Below, in pieces: positions 8,309 through 16,754 of a DNA stretch of 42,871 bases. The DNA is from a virus. Where the stretch lies: positions 1-42,871 of IMG/VR virus record IMGVR_UViG_3300005264_000129. The stretch is one strand, 5' to 3'. Both the position numbers and the translations under genes were made by a program. Position 1 is the first letter of the stretch; every line of letters begins with the position of its first letter. The notes under the pieces are model-generated. The model had not been told where the DNA came from, searched no databases, and was given only the letters and a program-made list of their open reading frames with translations.

Positions 8309-8863
8309 ATGAGTGTTGAACTTGTTAGTTTTTCCGAATTAAAAAACGTTTTAGGCCTTGAGGGGGATTCAATCGACGAATACCCCGCTTTAGAAATAAT
8401 TCGTGAAGGAGTAACAGCAGCGATTGAGGAATTTATCGGTCGTGAATTAACACAAAAGGAACGTGAGGAAATTGTTTATGTCGGTAAAACTTTTTCATCA
8501 ATGATTTACCTCAAGGCATTACCGATTTATTCAGTTTCATCCGTTGTAATCGAATCGTGGGGTGATGAAATTACCCTTTCAGATAACGATTTTCAAGTTG
8601 TAAAATACGGTGTTGAATTATTATCACCAATCAATCGCTCCAAGGTTAAAATAACTTATACAGGAGGGTTGGTTGATGAGGATGTTTCAGCACGGTTAAA
8701 TCGAGCCGCATTACTTCAAACCGTATACGAATTTCAAACGAAGGAACACGTCGGGGCCACATCAGTTTATACCGATGGGGGCTCCGTTTCAACGCCTGAA
8801 CTTGGTCTTTTGAAGGAAATTCAACGAATGTTAACTAGTGAAATACATCCCCTAAAATGGTGA
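8309..8863 (+). CDS. Head-tail connector, gp6/adaptor type
   Basis: 184 residues with the typical head-completion adaptor layout: an N-terminal helical segment (FSELKNVLGL, then AAIEEFIGREL), a central beta segment (LKALPIYSVSSVVIE and VKITYTGG) and C-terminal helices. Proteins of the HK97 gp6/SPP1 gp15 type form a ring beneath the portal and connect head to tail. It precedes two other neck or tail-completion genes, as expected. AGCGAGGAA lies upstream of the ATG. Sequence is divergent, so assignment rests on pattern plus order. Confidence 0.75.
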   Translation: MSVELVSFSELKNVLGLEGDSIDEYPALEIIREGVTAAIEEFIGRELTQKEREEIVYVGKTFSSMIYLKALPIYSVSSVVIESWGDEITLSDNDFQVVKYGVELLSPINRSKVKITYTGGLVDEDVSARLNRAALLQTVYEFQTKEHVGATSVYTDGGSVSTPELGLLKEIQRMLTSEIHPLKW

Positions 8864-8867
8864 TATT

Positions 8868-9446
8868 ATGACTCAATTCAACGTGGATGTGGACTCAAAT
8901 GAGGTTGAAACCTATTTATCAAAACTCCCCGATCGGATGTTTAATCGAGTTAAAAATGCCTTTTTAACAGCTTTGATCAATGCCGATAAAAAAACCAAAC
9001 AAAATGCGACAAATCGCCTAAAAGTAAGGACTGGAAATTTAAAACGATCAATTAAGTTTTCACTCGCAGGAAATGAAATAAAAACGTTAAAGGGATCACT
9101 TTACACCGTTGGCCGTCTCGGAGGTCAATCAATAATTTATGCACCGATTCACGAATACGGAGGGACGATTCGAGCGAAAAATGCTTATAAAAAAGTCCCA
9201 GGTGGACCTTATTTAAATATTCCCACGCAGGAAAATAAAACGCCTGCCGGGGTTCAACGGATGACTGCGAAAATGGTCTTTTCGCAAGGTGGATATATCG
9301 CAGGCAAAGGTGTATATTTAAACGGCAAACGGATGTTTTCACTGGTTAAAAAAGTAAAAATACCAGCACGTCTCGGGATGCACGATGCAGCAAAGGGTGA
9401 AATCAAAACCCTACTTAACGAATTACAAAATTTGGTTGAGGAATAA
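8868..9446 (+). CDS. HK97 gp10-like tail completion protein
   Basis: 192 residues containing the family signature RTGNLKRSI (48-56), then IIYAPIHEYGGTIRAK and a C-terminal PARLGM. This family is annotated as HK97 gp10 and acts at the head-tail joint or as a tail completion protein. It begins 4 bases after the connector stop and ends 2 bases before the next ATG. The stretch between the HEYGG motif and PARLGM is longer than in short members and is rich in Lys and Gly. Confidence 0.8.
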   Translation: MTQFNVDVDSNEVETYLSKLPDRMFNRVKNAFLTALINADKKTKQNATNRLKVRTGNLKRSIKFSLAGNEIKTLKGSLYTVGRLGGQSIIYAPIHEYGGTIRAKNAYKKVPGGPYLNIPTQENKTPAGVQRMTAKMVFSQGGYIAGKGVYLNGKRMFSLVKKVKIPARLGMHDAAKGEIKTLLNELQNLVEE

Positions 9447-9448
9447 AA

Positions 9449-9928
9449 ATGTCAACGCCTTTAGTTACAGTTTTCCTTGATGAAATCGAAGCCCGACTAA
9501 AAAATATCACGACTGATAATGGTTATTTTTTCACAGTGAAAAAAGTTAGCCGAGCCCGATTAAAACCGTTCAGTGGTCACGATTTGCCTGCGATAAATTT
9601 TTGGCCTGTGAACGTGGAAAGCACACAAAGTGAATACGGGATGGACAACAGAAATTTAAATATCGTAGTTGAAATACATACAAAAACACACGACGAGCCT
9701 TTCACGGATACCGTTGATAAATTAGTTTCGGATGTCGTAATTGCACTTGATCGTAACACTTCATTTCCCGCTGTTACTGACTCGGCAAATTCGGATCTCG
9801 GTGGATTAATCGAAAATTTTATATTTACTGGATATGACTATCAAATCGGCGAAGGTCAAAAGCCATATTGTGCGGGAATTATTAATTTTTCCGCACAGTT
9901 CATAACTGAAAGCAACCAAATGCTTTAA
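9449..9928 (+). CDS. Tail terminator-like protein
   Basis: 159 residues, alpha/beta, in the position of lambda gpU/SPP1 gp17: between gp10-like protein and major tail protein. A helical N terminus (VFLDEIEARLKNI) is followed by strands such as NLNIVVEIHTKT and a helix with DKLVSDVVIALD, the usual pattern of tail terminators that cap the tail tube and join it to the neck. No sequence motif is decisive; the call comes from size, predicted pattern and gene order. Confidence 0.65.
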   Translation: MSTPLVTVFLDEIEARLKNITTDNGYFFTVKKVSRARLKPFSGHDLPAINFWPVNVESTQSEYGMDNRNLNIVVEIHTKTHDEPFTDTVDKLVSDVVIALDRNTSFPAVTDSANSDLGGLIENFIFTGYDYQIGEGQKPYCAGIINFSAQFITESNQML

Positions 9929-9947
9929 TACAAAAAGGAGAATAGAA

Positions 9948-10970
9948 ATGGCTACAAGCAAAAAGGGTAAAATGTTGTTTGAAAGTGGGCAGACGTTTTC
10001 AGATTTTGCCATGATGGACGACTCGGGCGATCACAAAGTTTTCACTTTGGCCGGTGCCACTGTTTTTTCCGGGCGTTCGGGGTATGAGGTTCAGGTTCGA
10101 CCTAATGGAATCGTAACAGGTCGGAACATCCTGGCTCCACATGCTGATGACGATAAGTTGACCGTTTCAGCCTTCAGTGCTTTTTCAAAAGGCGTTTTAC
10201 GAGAAGTCGCAGCGACGACAATAACGGTTACTCGTCCAGCTACCGCAGTGGCGAAAATCAACTCAATTACGATGGATGATTCGGGTGCTATTGTCGAGGT
10301 TGAGGGAACTGATTCGTCCTCTTCCGCTTTTTCGGAGGAACGTGGCGAAGCGGGAGGTCCGCCTGAAATACCTGCTGATTCTGTTGAAATTGGGCAAGTT
10401 AGGTTTGCCTCGAATACATCAGCCCCGATTCAGAATACTGAAATTTTCCAGGTCGTGGGAACACACGCTGAACGATTCGACCATCCCACGTGGAAGACAA
10501 AAAACTTGGGTTCAGGTGACAGTGCCGATTCGTCAGCGGAGAAAAACGCTCATGTCGTTTTTGATGACGTGATCGGGAATCCCATTCACACAGGTGGAAC
10601 TTATAAACGAATTTATCTCGCTTATTATTCGCCGATTTTCGCTGAAATTTCAAAAGCCTTTGATTTTGTTCCAGCTGAAAATTCACATTCCCTATCGTCA
10701 ACCCAATATTACAACGGCACCGTGGGATCAGTTTCATCCTCGCTCGGACAGGCGGGTGTCACGGTGCTGATGAATGACAATATCACGGACACTTTGGTTG
10801 GACTCAAGGATGAGATTTTGACGTTTAAATTTTATCCCGATCGGAACAAAGCGCCGTATATTTTAACGCAAGGAATTATGGGCATGAGTCGAACTTTCCC
10901 CGTTGACAGCCAGAATCAGGCTACGTTGACGATTTCTGCTGAAGATCCAAGTGCCGACTTCGCAAGCTAA
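9948..10970 (+). CDS. Major tail tube protein
   Basis: 340 residues, beta-rich and low in Cys, immediately upstream of the tail chaperone frameshift pair and tape measure, the standard place for the tube subunit. A Ser/Glu/Gly-rich stretch around residues 120-150 could be a flexible surface insertion. The GC-richer codon choice resembles that of the capsid gene and implies high expression. AAGGAG lies upstream of the ATG, and a stable hairpin follows the stop at 10977-11000. The protein should polymerise into the inner tube around the tape measure. Confidence 0.8.
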   Translation: MATSKKGKMLFESGQTFSDFAMMDDSGDHKVFTLAGATVFSGRSGYEVQVRPNGIVTGRNILAPHADDDKLTVSAFSAFSKGVLREVAATTITVTRPATAVAKINSITMDDSGAIVEVEGTDSSSSAFSEERGEAGGPPEIPADSVEIGQVRFASNTSAPIQNTEIFQVVGTHAERFDHPTWKTKNLGSGDSADSSAEKNAHVVFDDVIGNPIHTGGTYKRIYLAYYSPIFAEISKAFDFVPAENSHSLSSTQYYNGTVGSVSSSLGQAGVTVLMNDNITDTLVGLKDEILTFKFYPDRNKAPYILTQGIMGMSRTFPVDSQNQATLTISAEDPSADFAS

Positions 10971-10976
10971 AAATTC

Positions 10977-11007
10977 GCCCCGTTTCATTTGAGGCGGGGC
11001 TTAATTT
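10977..11007 (+). terminator. Intrinsic terminator or attenuator after the tail tube gene
   Basis: A ten-pair GC-rich stem at 10977-11000 with loop ATTT, beginning seven bases after the stop and followed by TTAATTT. Probably reduces transcription of the chaperone and tape measure relative to the tube gene. Confidence 0.7.
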
Positions 11008-11020
11008 AAAGGGATATGCA

Positions 11021-11455
11021 ATGAGTTTTGATATAAATAAATTTGAAACAACCACTTTTAAGGAAAGGACTTTTGACGTTAAAGTCCCGGAATTAAAAGA
11101 CTTTTATGCCGAGGATGAAAAGGCTATTTGGCAAGTCCGGGGTCTGACAGGCGAAGAGTTAGCCATCGTCAATGAAGCGATTTCCACGAATCAAAACTTG
11201 TCTGCTTTAGTTTCGGCGATTACGTCAAAAGTAACCGAGGAAAAAATCCAGGCGATAAAAGAAGCTATGGGATTACCAAGCGATTCAGTTCCTACTGATA
11301 TCGTTCGCAGAATTTCAATGTTGGTTCAGGGTTCAACAAATCCCGAGTGTTCGCAGGAACTCGCCGTAAAAATCGCAAGGGTACATCCGACAGTATTTTT
11401 TAAAATTACCAATAAAATTATTGAGTTAACGGGAATCGGTCAGCTGGGGGAATAA
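11021..11455 (+). CDS. Tail assembly chaperone (gpG-like)
   Basis: 144 residues with the tail-chaperone pattern: N-terminal beta segment (TFDVKVPELK), then WQVRGLTGEELAIVNEA and a helical C terminus ending IIELTGIGQLGE. It lies between tube and tape measure genes, like lambda G. Such proteins coat the tape measure during tail assembly and are not in the finished virion. The last codons contain a five-G run (11446-11450), from which a -1 shift leads into a downstream frame. Confidence 0.85.
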   Translation: MSFDINKFETTTFKERTFDVKVPELKDFYAEDEKAIWQVRGLTGEELAIVNEAISTNQNLSALVSAITSKVTEEKIQAIKEAMGLPSDSVPTDIVRRISMLVQGSTNPECSQELAVKIARVHPTVFFKITNKIIELTGIGQLGE

Positions 11456-11625
11456 ATACCCTGTGGGAAGACAGGAACATTAAATTCATTATGGGGCTAG
11501 CGGATAAATGGGGAAAGCCATTATTTGAACTGCTACCCGATAAATTCCCACAGGGTCGACTAACGGACACTGAACTTGAATTATGGGCACGTTTTTATAA
11601 CGAAAAAAGAAATCGAGTTAACTAA
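11021..11625 (+). CDS. Tail assembly chaperone GT, made by -1 frameshift
   Basis: About 201 residues if ribosomes slip -1 at the G run. The zero frame reads CTG GGG GAA TAA; slipping the GGG codon back one base on 11446-11450 preserves full pairing and continues through TLWEDRNIKF, GLADKWGKPLF and a terminal EKRNRVN to a stop at 11623-11625. The -1 frame is closed by a stop 20-odd bases upstream of the G run, which confines the slip to this short interval, and the downstream frame has no good start of its own. Lambda G/GT and most long-tailed phages share this arrangement. The exact slip codon is inference. Confidence 0.75.
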
Positions 11626-11642
11626 TATAAGGTGTTGAATAA

Positions 11643-14312
11643 ATGGCGGATATTGCTAAAACTATTGAAATTATTTTTTCGGGAAAGGACGATGGTTTAT
11701 CAAAAATCCTGAAGGATACCGGGACGGGGGTTACTGATTTTAGCAATAGCATAAATGATATTACTCAACCCCTGGCCGACGTGGGAAAAAATATCCTTGC
11801 TTTAGAAGGAGCCTTTGCGGCATTAGCAGGCGGTGCAATCGGTCTCGCTGTTACGAAAACCGGCGAATTTAAAGCAGGCGTCAATGAAATTAATACATTA
11901 TTAAATTTAGCCCCCAATCAATTAAAAAATTATTCTGCCGAGATTTTAAATTATTCCAAAAACTCGACTCAATCGATCGAGCAAATCAATTTAGCATTGT
12001 ATAACGCCGCATCGTTGGGTGTGGATTATGCGAATAGCCTCGATGTTTTATCGTCCGCTGAAAAATTGGCGGTTGGTGGGAAAGCAGAATTAAATAGCGC
12101 ACTTGAAGTTTTGATCGGCACCATGAACGCCTACGGTGCACCGATTGACCAAGCCACGAGTTATTCTGATGCCTTTTTTACGATTATTAAGGATGGTAAA
12201 ACGACTTTACCCGAACTTTCCGCTTCCATTGCTGATGTTACGGGTATCGCTGCAAGTTCAGGAATCAGTTTTGAAACGCTCGGTGCTGCGATCGCTGCGA
12301 TGACAGCAGCAGGTGCCCCTACATCGCAAGCGATTACTAAAATAAAGGCTGCGATTGCTGCTTTGGTCGCACCAACTGATAGTGCACGCAAGGCCGCTAG
12401 TAAATTGGGAATTGATTTATCGCAAGCCGCACTCGACTCAAAGGGCTTCCCCGCCGTATTGCAAGAAATCTACGAAAAAACCGGCGGAAATACCCAGGAA
12501 ATGCAAAAACTCATTCCTTCGATTGAGGGCTTGCAAAGCGCATTAATTTTAGGAGCTGACAAGGCCGGGATTTTTCAAAAATCGCTTGACGATATGGCAA
12601 ATAAGGCAGGTGCTACCGAGTCTGCTTTTAACCAAATGAAGGGAAATCTTACACTGGTCTGGCAAAGCATGGCTAATTCGTTCGATGCGATGTTAATTAG
12701 CTTTGGTGAGGATTTAGAGGACGATACGAAAAAATTAATTGATGCGTTCGGAGGCCTTTGGGATTCAATATCGCAGGGTGTGGATGCAGGCACGTTTAAA
12801 CCAATCATTGATTTAGTTGACGATTTTATTGTTGATTTAACTGAAGGACTTAATGAATTATCGACTAATTTACCTGATGCGTTAGAAGGTGTTGATTTTA
12901 CTGGTTTTATTGATTCAATTACCAATTTGAAAAACAGTATACTTGATTTATTCGGTATTAATTTATCGGATTCGGCAAGCCTCACTGACACGATACAGGC
13001 GATAATTGACAGCTTAACAACACTGACTAATTTTTCCAGTACCATCATTGGCGTTTTAACCCCGGTAAAAGAAGTTTTAGTTGATGCAGGCGAATGGTTC
13101 AACGATTTAAGCGATCCCGTTCAAAATTTTATCGCTAAAATGTTAGGCTTTTCAATGATCACCGCTCCACTCTCGGCTGCGACGGCAGCCATCGGTGGAT
13201 TAATAACCGCATTAGGTGGATTAAGTCCGGTTATTGCCCTGCTTACGGGTCCTGCGGGAATCGTAGTCGCCTTGGGTGCTGCGATGTATGCCTTTAACGA
13301 GTGGTCAACTGCTCCGTTAAGGGCCGATCACGAGCAGACGATGAAAGCCCTGGACGAACAACAAAAGGCGATTAAAAAATTAACCGATCAACTCGATGGG
13401 GTCCCATTAAACAAGACTTCAGAAATTTTCGTATTAATTGAAAAAGGCGATTTGGAAGGAGCCCAGGAATTAATTGACGAATTAACCGCCGAGGAGAAAG
13501 AAATTCGCATAAAGGCTTTGGCTGACGATAAAGCCTTTGAGGATTTTAATCGCAATTTGGCAAATCTCCCGCCTGAAATCCAAACGGAAATAACTGCTTT
13601 AATTAATCAAGGGAAATTTGACGAAGTCGAACAACTTTTAAACGATATCGGGGAAGGAAAAACCTTCGATATAAAACCCCAAGTAAAAGACGCCGATTTA
13701 ACTCAAGCTACTGAAATCATTGAATATTGGGTTGAAGGGGTAAAGCATACGATTGAAGTGCCAGTCGAAACTAAAGGTGTTGACGATGCTAAGAAAAAAA
13801 TTGAGGAAATACCCACGGAGAAGCAAATTGAAATTCAGCTCCAAGGGGAAATCGATAAAGAAATTGCTGCGATCCAGGCCAGGGCTGAAGTCGTGCAATC
13901 AGCCTTTGAATGGGAAGCAAAGGTCGACATCGCAGAAGTTGAAGCCCAGGCGAAAATAATTGAGGATGCTTACAATTCGATCAATACCTCGATTACATCC
14001 ACTGCTGATTTAATGGGCCAGGCGTTAAGTGCCATTGATTCGGATGACTTTTCGGCCAAATGGGCTGCCCAGGATATTCTGCGAGATGAGGCGAAACTGC
14101 GAGAAAAAAGTTTTGAACTCCAAGAAAAATTGACGAATGAACAAATAAAATATATGGCTGCGAAAACCGAAGCACTTAAAAGTGGAGAAAGCATGATAAC
14201 AATCGACTCAAATGGACTTGAACCCGCACTTGAGATGGTCATGTGGGAAATTATTAAAAAGGTCCAAGTTCGTGCTACGGCAGAAGCCAGCGAATTTTTA
14301 TTAGGGATATAA
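11643..14312 (+). CDS. Tape measure protein
   Basis: 889 residues, the longest gene. The N-terminal ~330 residues match the TP901-type tape measure domain (TKTGEFKAGVNEINTL, then ALYNAASLGVDYA, ELSASIADVTGIAASSGI). A hydrophobic Ala/Gly-rich segment (about 500-550) may insert in the host membrane during DNA entry, and the C-terminal third is charged and helical. It sets tail length: at about 0.15 nm per residue, a general rule for siphoviruses, a tail near 130 nm is expected. It starts 17 bases after the GT stop. Confidence 0.93.
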   Translation: MADIAKTIEIIFSGKDDGLSKILKDTGTGVTDFSNSINDITQPLADVGKNILALEGAFAALAGGAIGLAVTKTGEFKAGVNEINTLLNLAPNQLKNYSAEILNYSKNSTQSIEQINLALYNAASLGVDYANSLDVLSSAEKLAVGGKAELNSALEVLIGTMNAYGAPIDQATSYSDAFFTIIKDGKTTLPELSASIADVTGIAASSGISFETLGAAIAAMTAAGAPTSQAITKIKAAIAALVAPTDSARKAASKLGIDLSQAALDSKGFPAVLQEIYEKTGGNTQEMQKLIPSIEGLQSALILGADKAGIFQKSLDDMANKAGATESAFNQMKGNLTLVWQSMANSFDAMLISFGEDLEDDTKKLIDAFGGLWDSISQGVDAGTFKPIIDLVDDFIVDLTEGLNELSTNLPDALEGVDFTGFIDSITNLKNSILDLFGINLSDSASLTDTIQAIIDSLTTLTNFSSTIIGVLTPVKEVLVDAGEWFNDLSDPVQNFIAKMLGFSMITAPLSAATAAIGGLITALGGLSPVIALLTGPAGIVVALGAAMYAFNEWSTAPLRADHEQTMKALDEQQKAIKKLTDQLDGVPLNKTSEIFVLIEKGDLEGAQELIDELTAEEKEIRIKALADDKAFEDFNRNLANLPPEIQTEITALINQGKFDEVEQLLNDIGEGKTFDIKPQVKDADLTQATEIIEYWVEGVKHTIEVPVETKGVDDAKKKIEEIPTEKQIEIQLQGEIDKEIAAIQARAEVVQSAFEWEAKVDIAEVEAQAKIIEDAYNSINTSITSTADLMGQALSAIDSDDFSAKWAAQDILRDEAKLREKSFELQEKLTNEQIKYMAAKTEALKSGESMITIDSNGLEPALEMVMWEIIKKVQVRATAEASEFLLGI

Positions 14313-14316
14313 GGCT

Positions 14317-14661
14317 ATGATATCATTATCAAAAACTGAATTGAGTACAGAGGGGAATGTTATCATTAACGAAACTGAAAAAACGGCGATTAATCGGAAC
14401 ACAGCCCGAGTTGTTTTGGTTCCCACGCTTGACGGTGGATCAGTAACAATTCATTCGGGCGTGTCGGAATCTGATAGGGACGTTACGATTTATTCTGATA
14501 TTTCTCGGGAGCAGGAAAAAACCATTTGGAATTTTTTTAATTCGGGCGCTTATTTAACGATGGTGTGCAAGGAAGGTGTGTTTTTCACTTCCATAAAATC
14601 GCTAAAAACTGATAACGGTAAATTGGAAATGAAAATATTAATTTTAGACAAGGAGAATTAA
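14317..14661 (+). CDS. Small distal-tail-region protein, unknown
   Basis: 114 residues, not recognised. It is beta-rich (TARVVLVPTLDGGSVTIHSG and KLEMKILILDKE) with one helix-like segment (REQEKTIWNFFNSGAYLTM). It starts 4 bases after the tape measure stop and ends 3 bases before the next ATG, so it belongs to the tail operon. This is where a small distal tail or tail-tip component is expected in siphoviruses. No motif gives a function. Confidence 0.65.
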   Translation: MISLSKTELSTEGNVIINETEKTAINRNTARVVLVPTLDGGSVTIHSGVSESDRDVTIYSDISREQEKTIWNFFNSGAYLTMVCKEGVFFTSIKSLKTDNGKLEMKILILDKEN

Positions 14662-14664
14662 ACA

Positions 14665-15096
14665 ATGGCTATTACTGCAACCTTATCCAATCATTTCAAG
14701 TACATGCAGGCTACTAAAAAAATCGATTTTGAAGCTGATACTTTCAAAATCATCCTGCTCGATTCGACGTTTGCGTTCGATCCGGATGCCCATGCTACGC
14801 TGGCTGATGTAACAGCTCATCAGCTCGCCACGGCCAATGGATATACGCAAAATGACAAAGCCCTCGCAGGCGTCACTGTTTTGGAGGACGATTCAAACGA
14901 TCGAGTTTCCGTAACGTGGACGAACGCCACGTGGACGGCATCAGGTGGATCGATCGGTCCTACTGGAGCTGCGATTATTTACGATGACTCAACCACAGAT
15001 GACACCGTGGTTGGATGTATTGACTTTGGCACCGATTATACCATAGCCGATGGATCGAGCCTTCAGTTTCAAAATTTGGCTTTTAACGGTAACTAA
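14665..15096 (+). CDS. Conserved phage beta protein, tail-associated
   Basis: 143 residues of a type seen often in environmental and prophage tail regions. Recognisable pieces are DTFKIILLDSTFAFDPDAH, HQLATANGYTQN, TWTASGGSIGPTGAAIIYDD and a C-terminal DGSSLQFQNLAF. It is mostly beta with no catalytic residues and probably a structural tail-tip or fibre-associated subunit. GC-rich codons, a strong AAGGAG and a long hairpin right after the stop suggest it is abundantly made. Function remains unassigned; the family resemblance is from memory, not a search. Confidence 0.65.
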   Translation: MAITATLSNHFKYMQATKKIDFEADTFKIILLDSTFAFDPDAHATLADVTAHQLATANGYTQNDKALAGVTVLEDDSNDRVSVTWTNATWTASGGSIGPTGAAIIYDDSTTDDTVVGCIDFGTDYTIADGSSLQFQNLAFNGN

Positions 15097-15100
15097 TTTT

Positions 15101-15151
15101 GATTTTTATTGATCGCTTGACCGGGAAAGGTCGAGCGATTTATTAAAAATC
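15101..15151 (+). terminator. Long stem-loop terminator-like element
   Basis: A ten-pair core (15113-15122 with 15129-15138, one G-U pair) around loop GGGAAA. AT pairs extend it so the whole stem spans 15101-15151. The core is followed by TTTATT. It divides the proximal tail genes from the distal adhesin-like genes. Confidence 0.7.
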
Positions 15152-15172
15152 AAAATAAGGAGGAGTAAATAA

Positions 15173-16195
15173 ATGGCTTATAAAAATTTGATTAACATTT
15201 CGTGTGCGAGTAAAGCAGAATTTTTTTGTCGTATGCGAGATTTTATTTGTGCCCGGAACGGAACTTATGATTACTCTGCTACTGGCATCGGGTGGACGCT
15301 GCACGATTTTTCATATGCTGTTGACGAGGACACACCTCAACTTAATGACTGGTTTGTTATAAAAAGTGAAGGTGAAAGCGGCAAGGAATCGATGTATTTT
15401 AAACTTGTTTGGGTAAACAATTATATCAGTGTATACGGGTATCTTTTTTGGGATAATTCGTCTCATTCGGGGGCTACAGCTTTTGGAAGTGGGCCAAATA
15501 CTTTAAGGATGTACGATTCATTCACTTCTTTAACTATGTGGATTTATGGAGATTTTGATTATTTCAGTATAATCAGTTTTTATAATGAAACTACTTATTA
15601 TGGTACTTCAATGGGGAAATTAGAAAAACCATATAATTACCTCGATGAAACCATTTCAACTTGTTCATCAGCTTTAACCGCAGGTTCCGACGTATCAATT
15701 ATTTTAGACGCAGTCCCATCATCGTGGGAAGTGGGTTCAGAAATTTTTATTTGGTGTGCAAACTTGAAGACAACGACTCGAATAGAAAAAACAACAATAA
15801 AAACAATAAACGGTAACACAATTACTGCGGATTTAAGTAATAGTTATGATTCGGTTGTACGAATCAGCAATCATATAGGCTATGCTCAAATGACGGGTGA
15901 TGACTTTGATTATTATCATAGCACAGTAATTGGGCGCAATGGAACTAAACCCACTGTATGTTATTCAGATCGTTTAAAAACCCTTGATTCCTGGTTCGAT
16001 CCGGATTCAATGGACGGGGTTTATGGTGCTACTCCAATGTTTGTAGGGTATTCGACCTGGGGATTAATTGGAGTTATGCCTAACATGCTTTTTATGTCCG
16101 CATCTGGATTAACAAGCGATGTTTTGTATGAAGACAAAATAACGGGGGTAAATTATAGGTATTTCCTTATGTATAACGCCTGTGGGGCTTTATGA
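15173..16195 (+). CDS. Distal tail or baseplate protein, unknown
   Basis: 340 residues, not recognised. It is rich in aromatic residues (Tyr, Trp, Phe) and Ser/Thr, looks beta-rich throughout, and lacks long helices or a signal peptide, which suits a surface-exposed tail component. The start follows AAGGAGGAG by about 7 bases. The stop overlaps the next ATG (ATGA), so both are probably translated together. The neighbourhood of small beta and LamG domain proteins suggests host surface or polysaccharide recognition; that is inference from context. Confidence 0.6.
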   Translation: MAYKNLINISCASKAEFFCRMRDFICARNGTYDYSATGIGWTLHDFSYAVDEDTPQLNDWFVIKSEGESGKESMYFKLVWVNNYISVYGYLFWDNSSHSGATAFGSGPNTLRMYDSFTSLTMWIYGDFDYFSIISFYNETTYYGTSMGKLEKPYNYLDETISTCSSALTAGSDVSIILDAVPSSWEVGSEIFIWCANLKTTTRIEKTTIKTINGNTITADLSNSYDSVVRISNHIGYAQMTGDDFDYYHSTVIGRNGTKPTVCYSDRLKTLDSWFDPDSMDGVYGATPMFVGYSTWGLIGVMPNMLFMSASGLTSDVLYEDKITGVNYRYFLMYNACGAL

Positions 16196-16422
16196 CTTTT
16201 TCTGGGACTGTTAAAAAAAGTGGCGTTGGTTGTAAAAGGGAAATTTTAATAATGAACCCGAAAAAACAAACAATACTTGCAAGCGGTTTTTCTGATAGCG
16301 TTGATGGATCGTTTTCAATTACAGCCCCAGGTGGAGGATCAGACAGGTTTTTATTAATTTGTTTGGGTGAAAACTCCGAGGAAAATTCGCAGGTTTTCGA
16401 TTTTATATTGGGGGACGAATAA
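16192..16422 (+). CDS. Small beta-sandwich protein, paralogue of a LamG protein's tail
   Basis: 76 residues coupled by an ATGA overlap to the preceding gene. It resembles the last ~75 residues of the LamG-containing protein ending at 17612: both have FSGT, then a REI strand, a S-x-x-DG turn before an aromatic-x-I strand, and a final C-x-GE-x-SE-x-SQVF motif. The shape is like carboxypeptidase-regulatory or Ig-like add-on domains. So the same small domain occurs twice within 1.4 kb, once free and once fused. Likely a structural or adhesion module of the tail tip. Confidence 0.65.
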   Translation: MTFSGTVKKSGVGCKREILIMNPKKQTILASGFSDSVDGSFSITAPGGGSDRFLLICLGENSEENSQVFDFILGDE

Positions 16423-16423
16423 A

Positions 16424-16717
16424 ATGGCTTGGTTGGGTACATGGGCAAATAGAGAAGCAATCGTAATTGACAATGCTGATATCGATAACGATTTAACTCA
16501 CTTTCCAGTTGCTTTGAATTTAGGCACGTCGGTGGGCAAGGAAAGTCAAGATTTATCCGGGATTTTCACTGCTTTAGAAAGTGATGCTAATCGAAAAAAA
16601 ATTGCTATTACAAAAAGTGACGGCATAACACAACTTTATGGTGAAATTGAAACTTGGGACCATGCCAATAAAAAAGCAGTAATATGGTTCTCTAAATACG
16701 GGGGACACAGCAGCTAA
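16424..16717 (+). CDS. DUF2341-like N-terminal half of a broken tail adhesin
   Basis: 97 residues, starting one base after the previous stop. It has the DUF2341 start pattern: AWLGTWANREAIVIDNADID followed by LTHFPVALNLG, then KIAITKSDGITQLYGEIETW. The frame ends early at GGHSS. In intact family members this domain runs on through a Pro/Ser strand and a Tyr-rich YYD strand into a LamG domain. Here the matching continuation (GDTAAKNVWDSNF...) is present 3' but in the +1 frame, and about 20-30 residues normally found between seem to be missing. The gene therefore looks frameshifted by a small deletion. Confidence 0.6.
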   Translation: MAWLGTWANREAIVIDNADIDNDLTHFPVALNLGTSVGKESQDLSGIFTALESDANRKKIAITKSDGITQLYGEIETWDHANKKAVIWFSKYGGHSS

Positions 16718-16754
16718 AAACGTTTGGGATAGCAATTTTAAAGCCGTTTACCAT

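Noticed and set aside
12575-13102. Antisense frame in the tape measure gene
   Set aside because: No ribosome binding site and composition typical of a shadow frame.
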